Positions 33,948-43,701 of a stretch of DNA of 64,000 nt are shown here, in pieces. Within the stretch, counting starts at the first letter, position 1. Each line of letters starts with the position of its first letter. The translations under genes were made by a program, and so were the position numbers. Origin of the DNA: Orlajensenia leifsoniae (GTDB lineage Bacteria > Actinomycetota > Actinomycetes > Actinomycetales > Microbacteriaceae); assembly GCF_004570845.1 (NCBI RefSeq), contig NZ_SPQZ01000003.1, positions 584,739 through 648,738 on the forward strand, written 5' to 3'. The notes under the pieces were generated by a model, which was given only the letters and a program-made list of their open reading frames with translations, was not told where the DNA came from and made no database searches.

Positions 33948-35365
33948 CCGAGAAGAAGCAACTCATCCTCAACCTCTTCGAGATGGCGTGCATCAGCCAC
34001 ATCACCCACGGGCTGTGGCCGCTGCCGGGCAACAACCGCCATCGCTTCGACGAGCTCGAGTACTGGACGGAACTGGCAGAGATCCTCGAGGCCGGCGGTT
34101 TCGACGCCGTCTTCCTCGCCGACGTGATCGGCGCCTACGACGTGTTCCGCGACGGGCCCGAGACGGCCCTGCGCGAGGGCCTGCAGAGCCCCAACATCGA
34201 CCCGCTCCTGGTCATCCCGGCGATGGCGGCCGTGACCAAGCGACTCGGATTCGGCGCCACCTTCTCGACGACCTACGAGCCCCCGTTCGCGTTCGCGCGC
34301 CGGGCGTCGACCCTGGACCACCTCACCCGCGGCAGGTTCGGCTGGAACATCGTCACCTCGTACCTGCCGAACGCCGCGCGCAACTTCGGGCTCGAGGGCG
34401 AGATCCCCCACGACCGCCGCTACGAGCTCGCCGACGAGTACCTCGACGTGCTCTACAAGCTGTGGGAGGGCTCGTGGGACGACGGGGCCGTCGTGTACGA
34501 CCGTGAGCGGGGGATCGCCACGGATCCGTCGAAGGTGCGCTACATCGACCACGTCGGCGCGGCCCACCGCGTCGCCGGGCCCCACATCGTGCATCCGTCA
34601 CCCCAGCGCACGCCGGTGCTGTTCCAGGCCACGGGATCGCCGGCGGGAACCGAGTTCGCCGGACGCCATGCCGAGCTGGTGTTCACCGGCGGGCGCACGG
34701 CGGAGGACTTCCGTGACAACGTCGCCGGCATGACGGCGGCGGCAGAGCGTCACGGGCGCGCCCGCGAGGACATCAAGTTCATCGTGCAGGCCGGCGTGAT
34801 CGTCGGGCGGACCGAGGAGGAGGCGGCGGACAAGTGGCGGCTCTACCGCGAGCACACCAGTCTCGACGGCATCCTCGCGCACGCCAGCCTGCCCGTGGAC
34901 ATCACGACCTCACCTCGCGACATCACCGTCGCCGAGGCGATCCGGCGCTCGGGCAGCGAGCTCGACCGCCTGCCGTTCCTGCCGCTCGACAGGTCGGTCG
35001 GCGAGGTGCTCGACGGGCTCCGCGCCGGTCGGGCCGAGCGGTACTTCGTCGTGGGAACCCCCTCGGTGGTCGCCGACGAGATCGAGCGCTGGCTCGACGA
35101 GGACGGCGTCGACGGCATCAACCTCCGCCAGTACCACTCCTTCGACACCGCGCGCGACTTCGCCGAGCTCGTCGTGCCGGAGCTGCGCCGCCGCGGTCGG
35201 CTTCCCGACCCGAGTGAAGCCGATGAGCGCGCCACCCTGCGCGAGCGCCTGTTCGGACGCGGGCCCCGCCTCCCCGACAACCACATCGCCACCCGGTACC
35301 GGGGCGGAGCCAACCTCGACGTTCCCGTGCCGCCGCTGCGGTTCCCCGAGGCGGCGCTGGCCTGA
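33944..35365 (+). CDS. NtaA/DszA-family LLM monooxygenase, second copy
   Basis: A 473-aa paralogue of the 31345 enzyme, clearly diverged (MACISHITHGLWPLPGNNRHRF at the start, GRFGWNIVTSYLPNAARNFGL, FQATGSPAGTEFAGRHAELVF). Two non-identical LLM enzymes in one operon suggest successive cleavage steps or two substrates. It is the last gene of the operon, coupled by ATGA to the DszC-like gene. FMN reductase must come from elsewhere. Confidence 0.86.
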   Translation: MTEKKQLILNLFEMACISHITHGLWPLPGNNRHRFDELEYWTELAEILEAGGFDAVFLADVIGAYDVFRDGPETALREGLQSPNIDPLLVIPAMAAVTKRLGFGATFSTTYEPPFAFARRASTLDHLTRGRFGWNIVTSYLPNAARNFGLEGEIPHDRRYELADEYLDVLYKLWEGSWDDGAVVYDRERGIATDPSKVRYIDHVGAAHRVAGPHIVHPSPQRTPVLFQATGSPAGTEFAGRHAELVFTGGRTAEDFRDNVAGMTAAAERHGRAREDIKFIVQAGVIVGRTEEEAADKWRLYREHTSLDGILAHASLPVDITTSPRDITVAEAIRRSGSELDRLPFLPLDRSVGEVLDGLRAGRAERYFVVGTPSVVADEIERWLDEDGVDGINLRQYHSFDTARDFAELVVPELRRRGRLPDPSEADERATLRERLFGRGPRLPDNHIATRYRGGANLDVPVPPLRFPEAALA

Positions 35366-35419
35366 TCGCCGACCGGGTCGCGGGTCGGGTCGCGGGCGCG
35401 AGTCCGCCGGGAGGCGGTC

Positions 35420-36061
35420 TCAGGTCGTGAGCCAGATCGCTTCCCGGCCATCGGCGTCCAGCTCCACGGCCGTGCCGTCGGGTCCGTCGAGGGTGTCGCC
35501 CGACAGTGTCACGAGCACTCCGGGGCGGATGCCGCAGGCGGCCAGGCGGCGCAGCAGCTGGGGGTCGCGGTCGCTGATGCGCACGACGGTTCCCGCATGC
35601 CCCGCCGGGGCCTCGGAGAGCAGCACCGTCGGCACCGAGACGATGCTGCCGTCGGCCTGCGGGATCGGGTCGCCGTGGGGGTCGCGGGCGGGCCTGCCCA
35701 GGTGCGCGTCGATGGCCTCGAGCAGCCGATCGCTGATCGCGTGCTCGAGCACCTCGGCCTCGTCGTGAACCGCGTCCCAGCCGTAGCCCATGTCGCTCAC
35801 GAGCCAGGTCTCGACGAGCCGGTGCCGGCGCACGACGCCGAGTGCTCGCGAGAGTCCGGCATCCGTCAGCCTGATCGCGCCGTAGGGCTGATGCGTGACG
35901 AGTCCCTGGGCGGCGAGCTTCTTCACCATCTCGGTGACCGATGACGGCGCTACGGCCAGTCGCGTCGCGAGCACCGACGGCGTGATCGGCTCGGGCTGCC
36001 ACTCCGTGTGGGCGTGGATCGTCTTGAGGTAGTCCTCGATCGCCGGGGAGGTGTTCGCCAT
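35420..36061 (-). CDS. mntR: DtxR/MntR-family metal-dependent regulator
   Basis: A 213-aa regulator with an N-terminal winged helix (IEDYLKTIHAHTEW, PSVLATRLAVAPSSVTEMVKKLAAQGLV), a dimerisation domain with metal ligands (HRLVETWLVSDMGYGWDAVHDEAEVLEHAIS) and a C-terminal FeoA/SH3-like domain from about residue 140. It lies just downstream of mntH, so manganese is the likely co-repressor. It has its own leaderless -10 in the 23-base gap after mntH. Paired boxes upstream of mntH are its likely target. Iron specificity cannot be excluded. Confidence 0.87.
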   Translation of the reverse strand: MANTSPAIEDYLKTIHAHTEWQPEPITPSVLATRLAVAPSSVTEMVKKLAAQGLVTHQPYGAIRLTDAGLSRALGVVRRHRLVETWLVSDMGYGWDAVHDEAEVLEHAISDRLLEAIDAHLGRPARDPHGDPIPQADGSIVSVPTVLLSEAPAGHAGTVVRISDRDPQLLRRLAACGIRPGVLVTLSGDTLDGPDGTAVELDADGREAIWLTT

Positions 36062-36068
36062 CGCGTTC

Positions 36069-36074
36069 AGACTA
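36069..36074 (-). promoter_or_regulatory. -10 box (TAGTCT) of the mntR gene, leaderless
   Basis: TAGTCT ends seven bases before the ATG and lies after the mntH stop codon, so mntR can be transcribed alone. Confidence 0.55.
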
Positions 36075-36084
36075 TCCGCAGGTC

Positions 36085-37380
36085 TCAGCCGGTGAAGACG
36101 AGCCACAGCAGCACGCCGTTGAGGGTCACCAGGAACACCGACGCCGCCACGCCGGCTGCCGTCGTCGCCCAGTGGTTGCGCCATGGGCCGAGCACGCTCG
36201 AGCGGGCCGTGAGGATCACGAGCGGGATCAGCGCGAACGGGATGCCGAAGGAGAGCACGACCTGGCTGAGCACGAGCGCGAGTGTGGGGTCGAAGCCGAT
36301 CGCGAGCACCACGAGGGCCGGCACGAGCGTGACGAGGCGACGCGTCAGCAGGGGGATGCGGGCATGCAGCAGGCCGGCCATGATCTCGGCTCCGGCATAG
36401 GCGCCGACCGAGGTCGAAGCCAGTCCCGAGGCGAGCAGGCCGACGGCGAAGAGGGTGGCGACGATCGGGCCGAGTGATGCGCCGATGGCGGCGTAGGCGC
36501 CCTCGAGACTGTCGGTCCCGGCGATGCCGGAGAGGTTGGCGGCGGCCAGCAGCAGGATGCACAGGTTCACCGTGCCGGCGATGGCCATGGCGATCGAGAC
36601 GTCCCACCGGGTGGCGCGCAGCAGGCGCTTGGTGCTGAACCCGCCGTTGGCCGTGCGGGTCTCATCGCCGCCGAAGCGGTCGCGGGAGAGCGCGGAATGC
36701 GCGTAGATCGCATGCGGCATGATCGTGGCCCCGAGGATCGACGCGGCGAGCAGCACGGAACCCGAGTCCTCGAAGCGCGGAACCAGTCCGCCCAGCACGC
36801 TCCCGGCCTCGGGGGGCGCGAGGAAGACGCCGACGCAGAAGCCCGTGGAGATGATGACGACGAGCCCGATGATGATGAACTCGAAGGTGCGCGGCCCGCG
36901 CCGGCTGTGCACGACGAGCAGCAGCAGCGAGACGATCCCCGTGATCAGGCCGCCGACAACCAAGGGGATTCCGAACAACAGATTGAGGGCGACGGCCCCG
37001 CCGATGACCTCGGCCAGGTCCGTGGCCATGGCCACGGCCTCGGCCTGCAGCCAGTAGGCGATGCGAGCCGGACGCCGACGGATGCGGCGGCCCAGCACCT
37101 GCGGCAGACTCTCGCCCGTGACGATGCCGAGCTTGGCCGAGAGGTACTGGATGAGCCACGCCATGCCGTTGGCCAGCACGACCACCCAGACGAGGAGATA
37201 GCCGTAGCGTGCGCCGGCGGTCATGTTGCTGGCGACGTTGCCCGGATCGAGGTAGGCGACGCCGGCCACGAGGGCCGGGCCCATGAGCCAGACGACGCGC
37301 GTGCCGGCGGCGGAGCGCGGTGGGCGCGCGACGGTGGCGGGAGCATCCCCCGGCGTCATCGCCACCACATCTTTCGGCAC
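36085..37380 (-). CDS. mntH: Nramp-family manganese/divalent metal transporter
   Basis: A 431-aa protein with 11 membrane helices. The metal-binding motifs are present: DPGNVASN in helix 1 (YLDPGN) and the helix 6 ATIMPHAIYAHSAL. It takes up Mn2+ (or Fe2+) with protons. The GTG start at 37380 is six bases after TAGGGT and lies inside the promoter-proximal operator box; an ATG seven codons later is the alternative. It is followed by its regulator. Confidence 0.92.
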   Translation of the reverse strand: MPKDVVAMTPGDAPATVARPPRSAAGTRVVWLMGPALVAGVAYLDPGNVASNMTAGARYGYLLVWVVVLANGMAWLIQYLSAKLGIVTGESLPQVLGRRIRRRPARIAYWLQAEAVAMATDLAEVIGGAVALNLLFGIPLVVGGLITGIVSLLLLVVHSRRGPRTFEFIIIGLVVIISTGFCVGVFLAPPEAGSVLGGLVPRFEDSGSVLLAASILGATIMPHAIYAHSALSRDRFGGDETRTANGGFSTKRLLRATRWDVSIAMAIAGTVNLCILLLAAANLSGIAGTDSLEGAYAAIGASLGPIVATLFAVGLLASGLASTSVGAYAGAEIMAGLLHARIPLLTRRLVTLVPALVVLAIGFDPTLALVLSQVVLSFGIPFALIPLVILTARSSVLGPWRNHWATTAAGVAASVFLVTLNGVLLWLVFTG

Positions 37381-37415
37381 ACCGAAACCCTAGCTCGGAT
37401 TTAGGGATACCGAAA
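37372..37415. promoter_or_regulatory. mntH promoter with two MntR-type boxes
   Basis: Two 16-bp boxes, TTTCGGCACACCGAAA (37372-37387) and TTTAGGGATACCGAAA (37400-37415), are 28 bp apart. On the minus strand the mntH -10 TAGGGT (37392-37387) lies between them; the distal box covers the -35 position (TTTCGG) and the proximal box covers the transcription start and start codon. This is a textbook layout for repression by a DtxR/MntR protein. Confidence 0.75.
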
Positions 37416-37443
37416 TACCCGCCGGTCGAGACGGCGCGGTGGT

Positions 37444-37449
37444 TAGCCT
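37444..37449 (+). promoter_or_regulatory. -10 box (TAGCCT) of the SpoU methyltransferase gene, leaderless
   Basis: TAGCCT ends five bases before GTG 37455. Confidence 0.55.
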
Positions 37450-37454
37450 TGGGT

Positions 37455-38150
37455 GTGCCCGAGAACCCGACCGCAGAGCAGAACCACGCAGAGAACCACG
37501 CAGCGCCCAACCCGACGAACGAGCTCAGCACGCACGGTGTGGGTCCCTGGCCGGGCGGCGAGGAGGAGTGGCCGGAGGGTGCGCACTTCGACTCGGAGCT
37601 GCTGCGCGACGGCGACACCCGCAACGTCATCGACCGCTACCGGTACTGGCGCATGGACGCCATCGTGGCCGATCTCGACGAGCACCGGCATCCGTTCCAC
37701 GCGGCCATCGAGAACTGGCAGCACGACATGAACATCGGTTCCATCGTGCGCAGTGCCAACGCCTTCGCCGCCGACACCGTGCACATCGTGGGCCGCCGGC
37801 GCTGGAACAAGCGCGGTGCCATGGTCACCGACCGCTACCAGCACGTGCTGAACCACCCCGACGTCGCCGACCTCGTGGCGTGGGCGCGGGCGCACGAGCT
37901 GCCCATCATCGCGGTCGACAACGTGCCGGGCTCGGTCTCCATCGAGACCTTCGACTGGCCCGAGAGGTGCATCCTGCTCTTCGGGCAGGAGGGACCGGGC
38001 ATGAGCGCCGAGGCTCTTGCCGCAGCGGATGCCGTCGTCGAGATCACGCAGTACGGGTCGACCCGCTCCATCAACGCCAGCGCGGCCGCTGCCGTCGCCA
38101 TGCATTCGTGGGTCCTGCAGTGGGGATCTCGCCCCACCGGCACGGATTGA
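37455..38150 (+). CDS. TrmH/SpoU-family RNA 2'-O-methyltransferase
   Basis: 231 aa with the three SPOUT motifs: NIGSIVRSANAF (about residues 95-106), LLFGQEGPGM and ITQYGSTRSINASAAAA. The knotted SAM-binding fold methylates a ribose 2'-OH in tRNA or rRNA. The N-terminal 30 residues are a polar, probably disordered extension. The target nucleotide cannot be predicted. Confidence 0.87.
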   Translation: MPENPTAEQNHAENHAAPNPTNELSTHGVGPWPGGEEEWPEGAHFDSELLRDGDTRNVIDRYRYWRMDAIVADLDEHRHPFHAAIENWQHDMNIGSIVRSANAFAADTVHIVGRRRWNKRGAMVTDRYQHVLNHPDVADLVAWARAHELPIIAVDNVPGSVSIETFDWPERCILLFGQEGPGMSAEALAAADAVVEITQYGSTRSINASAAAAVAMHSWVLQWGSRPTGTD

Positions 38151-38162
38151 GTCGCGCCGTGC

Positions 38163-38168
38163 TGTAAT
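38163..38168 (+). promoter_or_regulatory. Candidate -10 box (TGTAAT) before mini-ORF and esterase
   Basis: TGTAAT ends seven bases before ATG 38176, the start of a six-codon ORF, and 27 bases before the esterase start. Confidence 0.45.
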
Positions 38169-38175
38169 GAGCACT

Positions 38176-38196
38176 ATGGGTGGCGACGACTTCTGA
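38176..38196 (+). CDS. Six-codon leader ORF (MGGDDF) upstream of the esterase
   Basis: ATG to TGA, with the stop overlapping the esterase ATG as TGATG. The esterase has no ribosome site of its own, while the mini-ORF sits at leaderless distance from a -10 box. Ribosomes finishing the mini-ORF could restart on the esterase. It may also be chance, given its length. Confidence 0.35.
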   Translation: MGGDDF

Positions 38197-39797
38197 TGGA
38201 CAGGCGCTTGCTCGACGAGCGCCTCGCCACCGTGCGCGTCACGGGCGGTTCGGTCCGCGGCGTGCGCGTCGGGCGCACCAGGGTCTGGCGTGGCATCCCG
38301 TACGCGGCTCCGCCTCTCGGACACCTGCGCTTCAGGTCGCCGACTCCGGTGCGGCCGTGGGCCGGCATCCGCGACGCCTCGAGCTACGGCCAGATCGCTC
38401 CGCAGCGAGTGCGCACCGGCCTCGGTCGTGCGCGCGCGACGGTCACCGGTGGTGAGGACTGTCTGACCGTCAACGTTCGCTCTCCCATCCTCGGTGCACG
38501 CGAGAAGGGTCCGCTGCCGGTGACGGTCTTCATCCATGGCGGGGGGTACAACTCGGGGTCCTCCCGCGACTTCTCCGGGCAGGGCGAGAGCTTCGTCGAC
38601 AGTCGGCGGGTCGTCTACGTCAGCTTCAACTACAGGCTCGGCGCCCTGGGCTACCTCGACTTCACCCGCTACTCGACCTCCGCCCGCCGGTTCGACAACA
38701 ACCTGGGCCTCCGCGACCAGCTCGCCCTGCTGCGCTGGGTGCAGGCCAACATCGCCGCGTTCGGCGGCGACCCGCACAACGTCACCGTCTTCGGTGAGTC
38801 GGCCGGAGGCAACGCCGTGACCACCCTCATGGCCACGCCGAGTGCTCACGGACTGTTCTCCAAGGCCATCGCCCAGAGCCCGCCTCCGGATGCCGTCTAT
38901 GCGGCGGCCCGCACCGCTCAGTGGGCCGGGGAGTACGTCGAGCTGCTGCGCGTTGTCATGGCCGAGCGCGCAGCAGGGGTCGGCACCCCCGAACTCCTCG
39001 TCGCGGCGCCCGTCGACGACCTCATCGCCGCTGGCGTGCAGCTGCAGATCCGCACGCCCGATCTCTACCCCGGGGAGTTCTGCCTCGCGCCCGTCATCGA
39101 CGCCGAGCTCGTGCCCGAGAGCCCGATGGCGGCCTTCGGCGCCGGTCGAGCCCTGCGCATCCCGCTCATCATCGGCACGAACGATCGCGAGGGATCGATC
39201 TTCCGCGGCCGCATCGACATCCTTCCGCGCAGCTCCGCGCGCATCGCAGCCCTGCTGGGACAGGCGTCGCCCGAGGTCGCGGATGCATTGCGCCGCGCCT
39301 ATCCCGGGCTGCCCTCCCGTCGGCCGGCAGCCGATCTCGGCGGCGACTACGGGTTCTGGTTTCCCAGCACGCGGGTGGCCGACCTGCACTCCCGTCATGC
39401 GCCGGTCTTCGCCTACCGCTTCGACTTCGCGCCCCGCCTGCTTCGGCTGGTCGGTCTCGATGCCACCCACGGAGTCGAGATGTTCGCGCTCTTCGACAGG
39501 CTCGACGACCCTCTCGCCCGAGCCATGACGTCACTCGGAGGCAACGAGTCGTACGCGGCAGCCGGCGAGCGGATGCGGCGGCACTGGCTGGCCTTCGCCG
39601 AGAGCGGTGCGCCGGAGCCGCCGTGGCCGGGCTACGAGGAAGGCGAGCGCCGCACGCTGATCATCAGCGATCTCGACAGGGTCGAGGCCGATCCCCGGCG
39701 CGAGCGCCGCGAGGCGTGGGAGGGCTTCGGTCGTGCGCACGCCTCGGCCGCGGACGAGTCCGCACCTGAGCGCGAGCCGCCCGGACCCGGCCGATAG
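38196..39797 (+). CDS. Type-B carboxylesterase family protein
   Basis: A 533-aa alpha/beta hydrolase of the p-nitrobenzyl esterase/cholinesterase family. It shows RGIPYAAPPLGHLRFRSP, GGEDCLTVNV, the oxyanion-hole HGGGYNSGSS and nucleophile S202 in VFGESAGGNAV. The acid is probably the Glu or Asp around DREGS and the catalytic His lies in DATHGVEMFAL. No signal peptide, so it acts inside the cell. Its physiological ester is unknown. It converges on argG with only eight bases between stops. Confidence 0.87.
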   Translation: MDRRLLDERLATVRVTGGSVRGVRVGRTRVWRGIPYAAPPLGHLRFRSPTPVRPWAGIRDASSYGQIAPQRVRTGLGRARATVTGGEDCLTVNVRSPILGAREKGPLPVTVFIHGGGYNSGSSRDFSGQGESFVDSRRVVYVSFNYRLGALGYLDFTRYSTSARRFDNNLGLRDQLALLRWVQANIAAFGGDPHNVTVFGESAGGNAVTTLMATPSAHGLFSKAIAQSPPPDAVYAAARTAQWAGEYVELLRVVMAERAAGVGTPELLVAAPVDDLIAAGVQLQIRTPDLYPGEFCLAPVIDAELVPESPMAAFGAGRALRIPLIIGTNDREGSIFRGRIDILPRSSARIAALLGQASPEVADALRRAYPGLPSRRPAADLGGDYGFWFPSTRVADLHSRHAPVFAYRFDFAPRLLRLVGLDATHGVEMFALFDRLDDPLARAMTSLGGNESYAAAGERMRRHWLAFAESGAPEPPWPGYEEGERRTLIISDLDRVEADPRRERREAWEGFGRAHASAADESAPEREPPGPGR

Positions 39798-39805
39798 GGC
39801 AGAGG

Positions 39806-41623
<1,818 letters not shown>

Positions 41624-41629
41624 TAAGGT
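41624..41629 (+). promoter_or_regulatory. -10 box (TAAGGT) of the DUF3151 gene, leaderless
   Basis: TAAGGT ends five bases before GTG 41635. Confidence 0.6.
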
Positions 41630-41634
41630 GGAGT

Positions 41635-42279
41635 GTGACCGGAGATAACCCGCCCTTCGTGGCATCCGCGCCCGACGCGGACGACTCTGACGAACCCCGC
41701 ACCGACGACTCCGAGGTCGACGAAGACTCGGTGAACGAAGCCGCCGACGACGGCATCGGGACCGACGCTCCGTCGGATGATGAGCGGGCGGCATCCGTCG
41801 TCGTCTCCGATGACGAGGTCGTGCGCACGCTCATCTCCTCGGTGCATCGCGAGGCGCTGCCCGGCTTCGTCCTGGCGCACTCCACGTCGCCGCTCGCCTG
41901 GGCCGAGCTCGCCGACATCGCCCACTCCGAAGGGCGCGAGGTGGAGGCTTACGCCTACGCCACCGTCGCCCACCGCCGCGGACTCGAACTGCTCGAGGCA
42001 GCCGGCTGGACCGAGGGCGACCCCATCAGCTGGACGGATACCCCCAACCAGGCCGTGCTGCGCGCCGCCTACGCCCTGCGCCGCGCCGCGGCCGCCATCG
42101 GCCTGGTCTTCGAGGCCGACGCCCTGAGCGCGTTCCTCCTGTCGGCCGATCCCGACGCCATCGCCCGCATCGAGTCCGAGCACACGGCGACCCAGTTCAT
42201 CACCATCATCCCGCCCGGAGCGACAGCCCCGGCCACCATGCCTCCGACGGAAGCCTTCGTCATTCGAGGAGAGGACTGA
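41635..42279 (+). CDS. DUF3151 family protein
   Basis: A 214-aa actinobacterial protein. The first 65 residues are acidic and probably disordered. The conserved part follows: [58 protein letters not shown], then a helical stretch [19 protein letters not shown]3151 genes commonly precede purA in this phylum, as here (seven-base gap). Function unknown; it might assist nucleotide metabolism. Confidence 0.8.
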   Translation: MTGDNPPFVASAPDADDSDEPRTDDSEVDEDSVNEAADDGIGTDAPSDDERAASVVVSDDEVVRTLISSVHREALPGFVLAHSTSPLAWAELADIAHSEGREVEAYAYATVAHRRGLELLEAAGWTEGDPISWTDTPNQAVLRAAYALRRAAAAIGLVFEADALSAFLLSADPDAIARIESEHTATQFITIIPPGATAPATMPPTEAFVIRGED

Positions 42280-42286
42280 CACCCAT

Positions 42287-43573
42287 ATGCCAGCCATCGT
42301 TCTGATCGGAGCCCAGTGGGGCGACGAGGGCAAGGGGAAGGCGACCGACCTGCTCGGTTCGCGTCTCGACTACGTCGTCAAGTTCAACGGCGGCAACAAC
42401 GCCGGGCACACCGTCGTCATCGGCACGGAGAAGTACGCACTGCACCTGCTGCCCTCCGGCATCCTGAGCCCGAACGTGATCCCCGTGATCGCCAACGGCG
42501 TCGTCGTCGACATCGAGGTGCTGTTCGAGGAGCTCGACGCTCTCATCGCCCGGGGCGTCGACGTCTCGAAGCTCAAGGTGAGCGCCAACGCGCACATCAT
42601 CACGGCCTACCACCGCACCATCGACAAGGTCACCGAGCGCTTCCTCGGCAAGCGCCAGATCGGCACCACCGGCCGCGGCATCGGCCCTGCCTACGCCGAC
42701 AAGATCAACCGGGTCGGCCTCCGCATGCAGGACCTCTTCGACGAGAACATCCTGCGTCAGAAGGTCGAGGGGGCACTCGACAGCAAGAACCACCTGCTGG
42801 TGAAGATCTACAACCGTCGCGCGATCGAGGTCGAGGAGATCGTGCAGGAGCTGCTCGGGTACGCCGAGCGCCTGCGACCGATGGTCACCGACACCGCCCT
42901 GCTGCTGCACCGCGCCCTCGACGAGGGCAAGACCGTGCTGTTCGAGGGCGGCCAGGCCACCATGCTCGATGTCGACCACGGCACCTACCCGTTCGTCACC
43001 TCGTCCAACGCCACCTCGGGTGGGGCCGTCACGGGCTCGGGTGTCGCGCCGAACCGCATCGACCGCGTCATCGCCGTCATCAAGGCCTACACGACCCGCG
43101 TCGGCGCCGGTCCGTTCCCCACCGAACTGTTCGACGAGTGGGGCGACTTCCTCACGGAGAAGGGCTTCGAGTTCGGCACCACGACGGGCCGCAAGCGTCG
43201 CACGGGCTGGTACGACGCCCCGATCGCGCGCTACTCGGCGCGCATCAACGGCGTCACCGACTTCGTGCTCACGAAGCTCGACGTACTCACCGGCATCCCG
43301 AGCATCCCCGTCTGCGTCGCCTACGACGTCGACGGCGTGCGCCACGACGAGATTCCCGTGTCGCAGTCCGACTTCCACCACGCGACCCCCATCTACGAGG
43401 AGTTCCCCGGCTGGACCGAGGACATCACGACGGCGCGCACGTTCGAGGACCTGCCGAAGAACGCCCAGGACTACGTGCTGGCGCTCGAGGCCATGAGCGG
43501 TTCGCGCATCTCGGTGATCGGCGTCGGCCCCGGCCGCGACGAGATCGTCGTGCGTCACGACCTCATCGACTGA
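42287..43573 (+). CDS. purA: Adenylosuccinate synthetase
   Basis: 428 aa, making adenylosuccinate from IMP, aspartate and GTP. It has the signature [17 protein letters not shown] (GDEGKGK P-loop), [33 protein letters not shown] and [22 protein letters not shown] precedes the ATG. Probably cotranscribed with the DUF3151 gene. Confidence 0.97.
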   Translation: MPAIVLIGAQWGDEGKGKATDLLGSRLDYVVKFNGGNNAGHTVVIGTEKYALHLLPSGILSPNVIPVIANGVVVDIEVLFEELDALIARGVDVSKLKVSANAHIITAYHRTIDKVTERFLGKRQIGTTGRGIGPAYADKINRVGLRMQDLFDENILRQKVEGALDSKNHLLVKIYNRRAIEVEEIVQELLGYAERLRPMVTDTALLLHRALDEGKTVLFEGGQATMLDVDHGTYPFVTSSNATSGGAVTGSGVAPNRIDRVIAVIKAYTTRVGAGPFPTELFDEWGDFLTEKGFEFGTTTGRKRRTGWYDAPIARYSARINGVTDFVLTKLDVLTGIPSIPVCVAYDVDGVRHDEIPVSQSDFHHATPIYEEFPGWTEDITTARTFEDLPKNAQDYVLALEAMSGSRISVIGVGPGRDEIVVRHDLID

Positions 43574-43599
43574 GCGTCTGACCGATCACCGGTGGACGG

Positions 43600-43701
43600 A
43601 TGCTGATCGCAGGACCCCTCGCCGTGCTCGCCGTCGGCGGCCTGCTGGCCATCTGGGCGGCGCGGCGAGCGCTGAAGCGCCGCCGCCGGCCTAGCCGATG
43701 A
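43600..43701 (+). CDS. Candidate 33-aa single-pass membrane peptide
   Basis: MLIAGPLAVLAVGGLLAIWAA is a hydrophobic helix followed by the very basic tail RRALKRRRRPSR. The stop overlaps the convergent YhgE gene by 11 bases. No strong ribosome site precedes the ATG. The helix-plus-basic-anchor pattern supports a real gene, but its length makes chance possible. Confidence 0.4.
   Translation: MLIAGPLAVLAVGGLLAIWAARRALKRRRRPSR

Noticed and set aside
37443..39470. 675-codon minus-strand frame over the methyltransferase and esterase
   Set aside because: Opposite strand has SPOUT and esterase motifs with proper starts; this frame has none.
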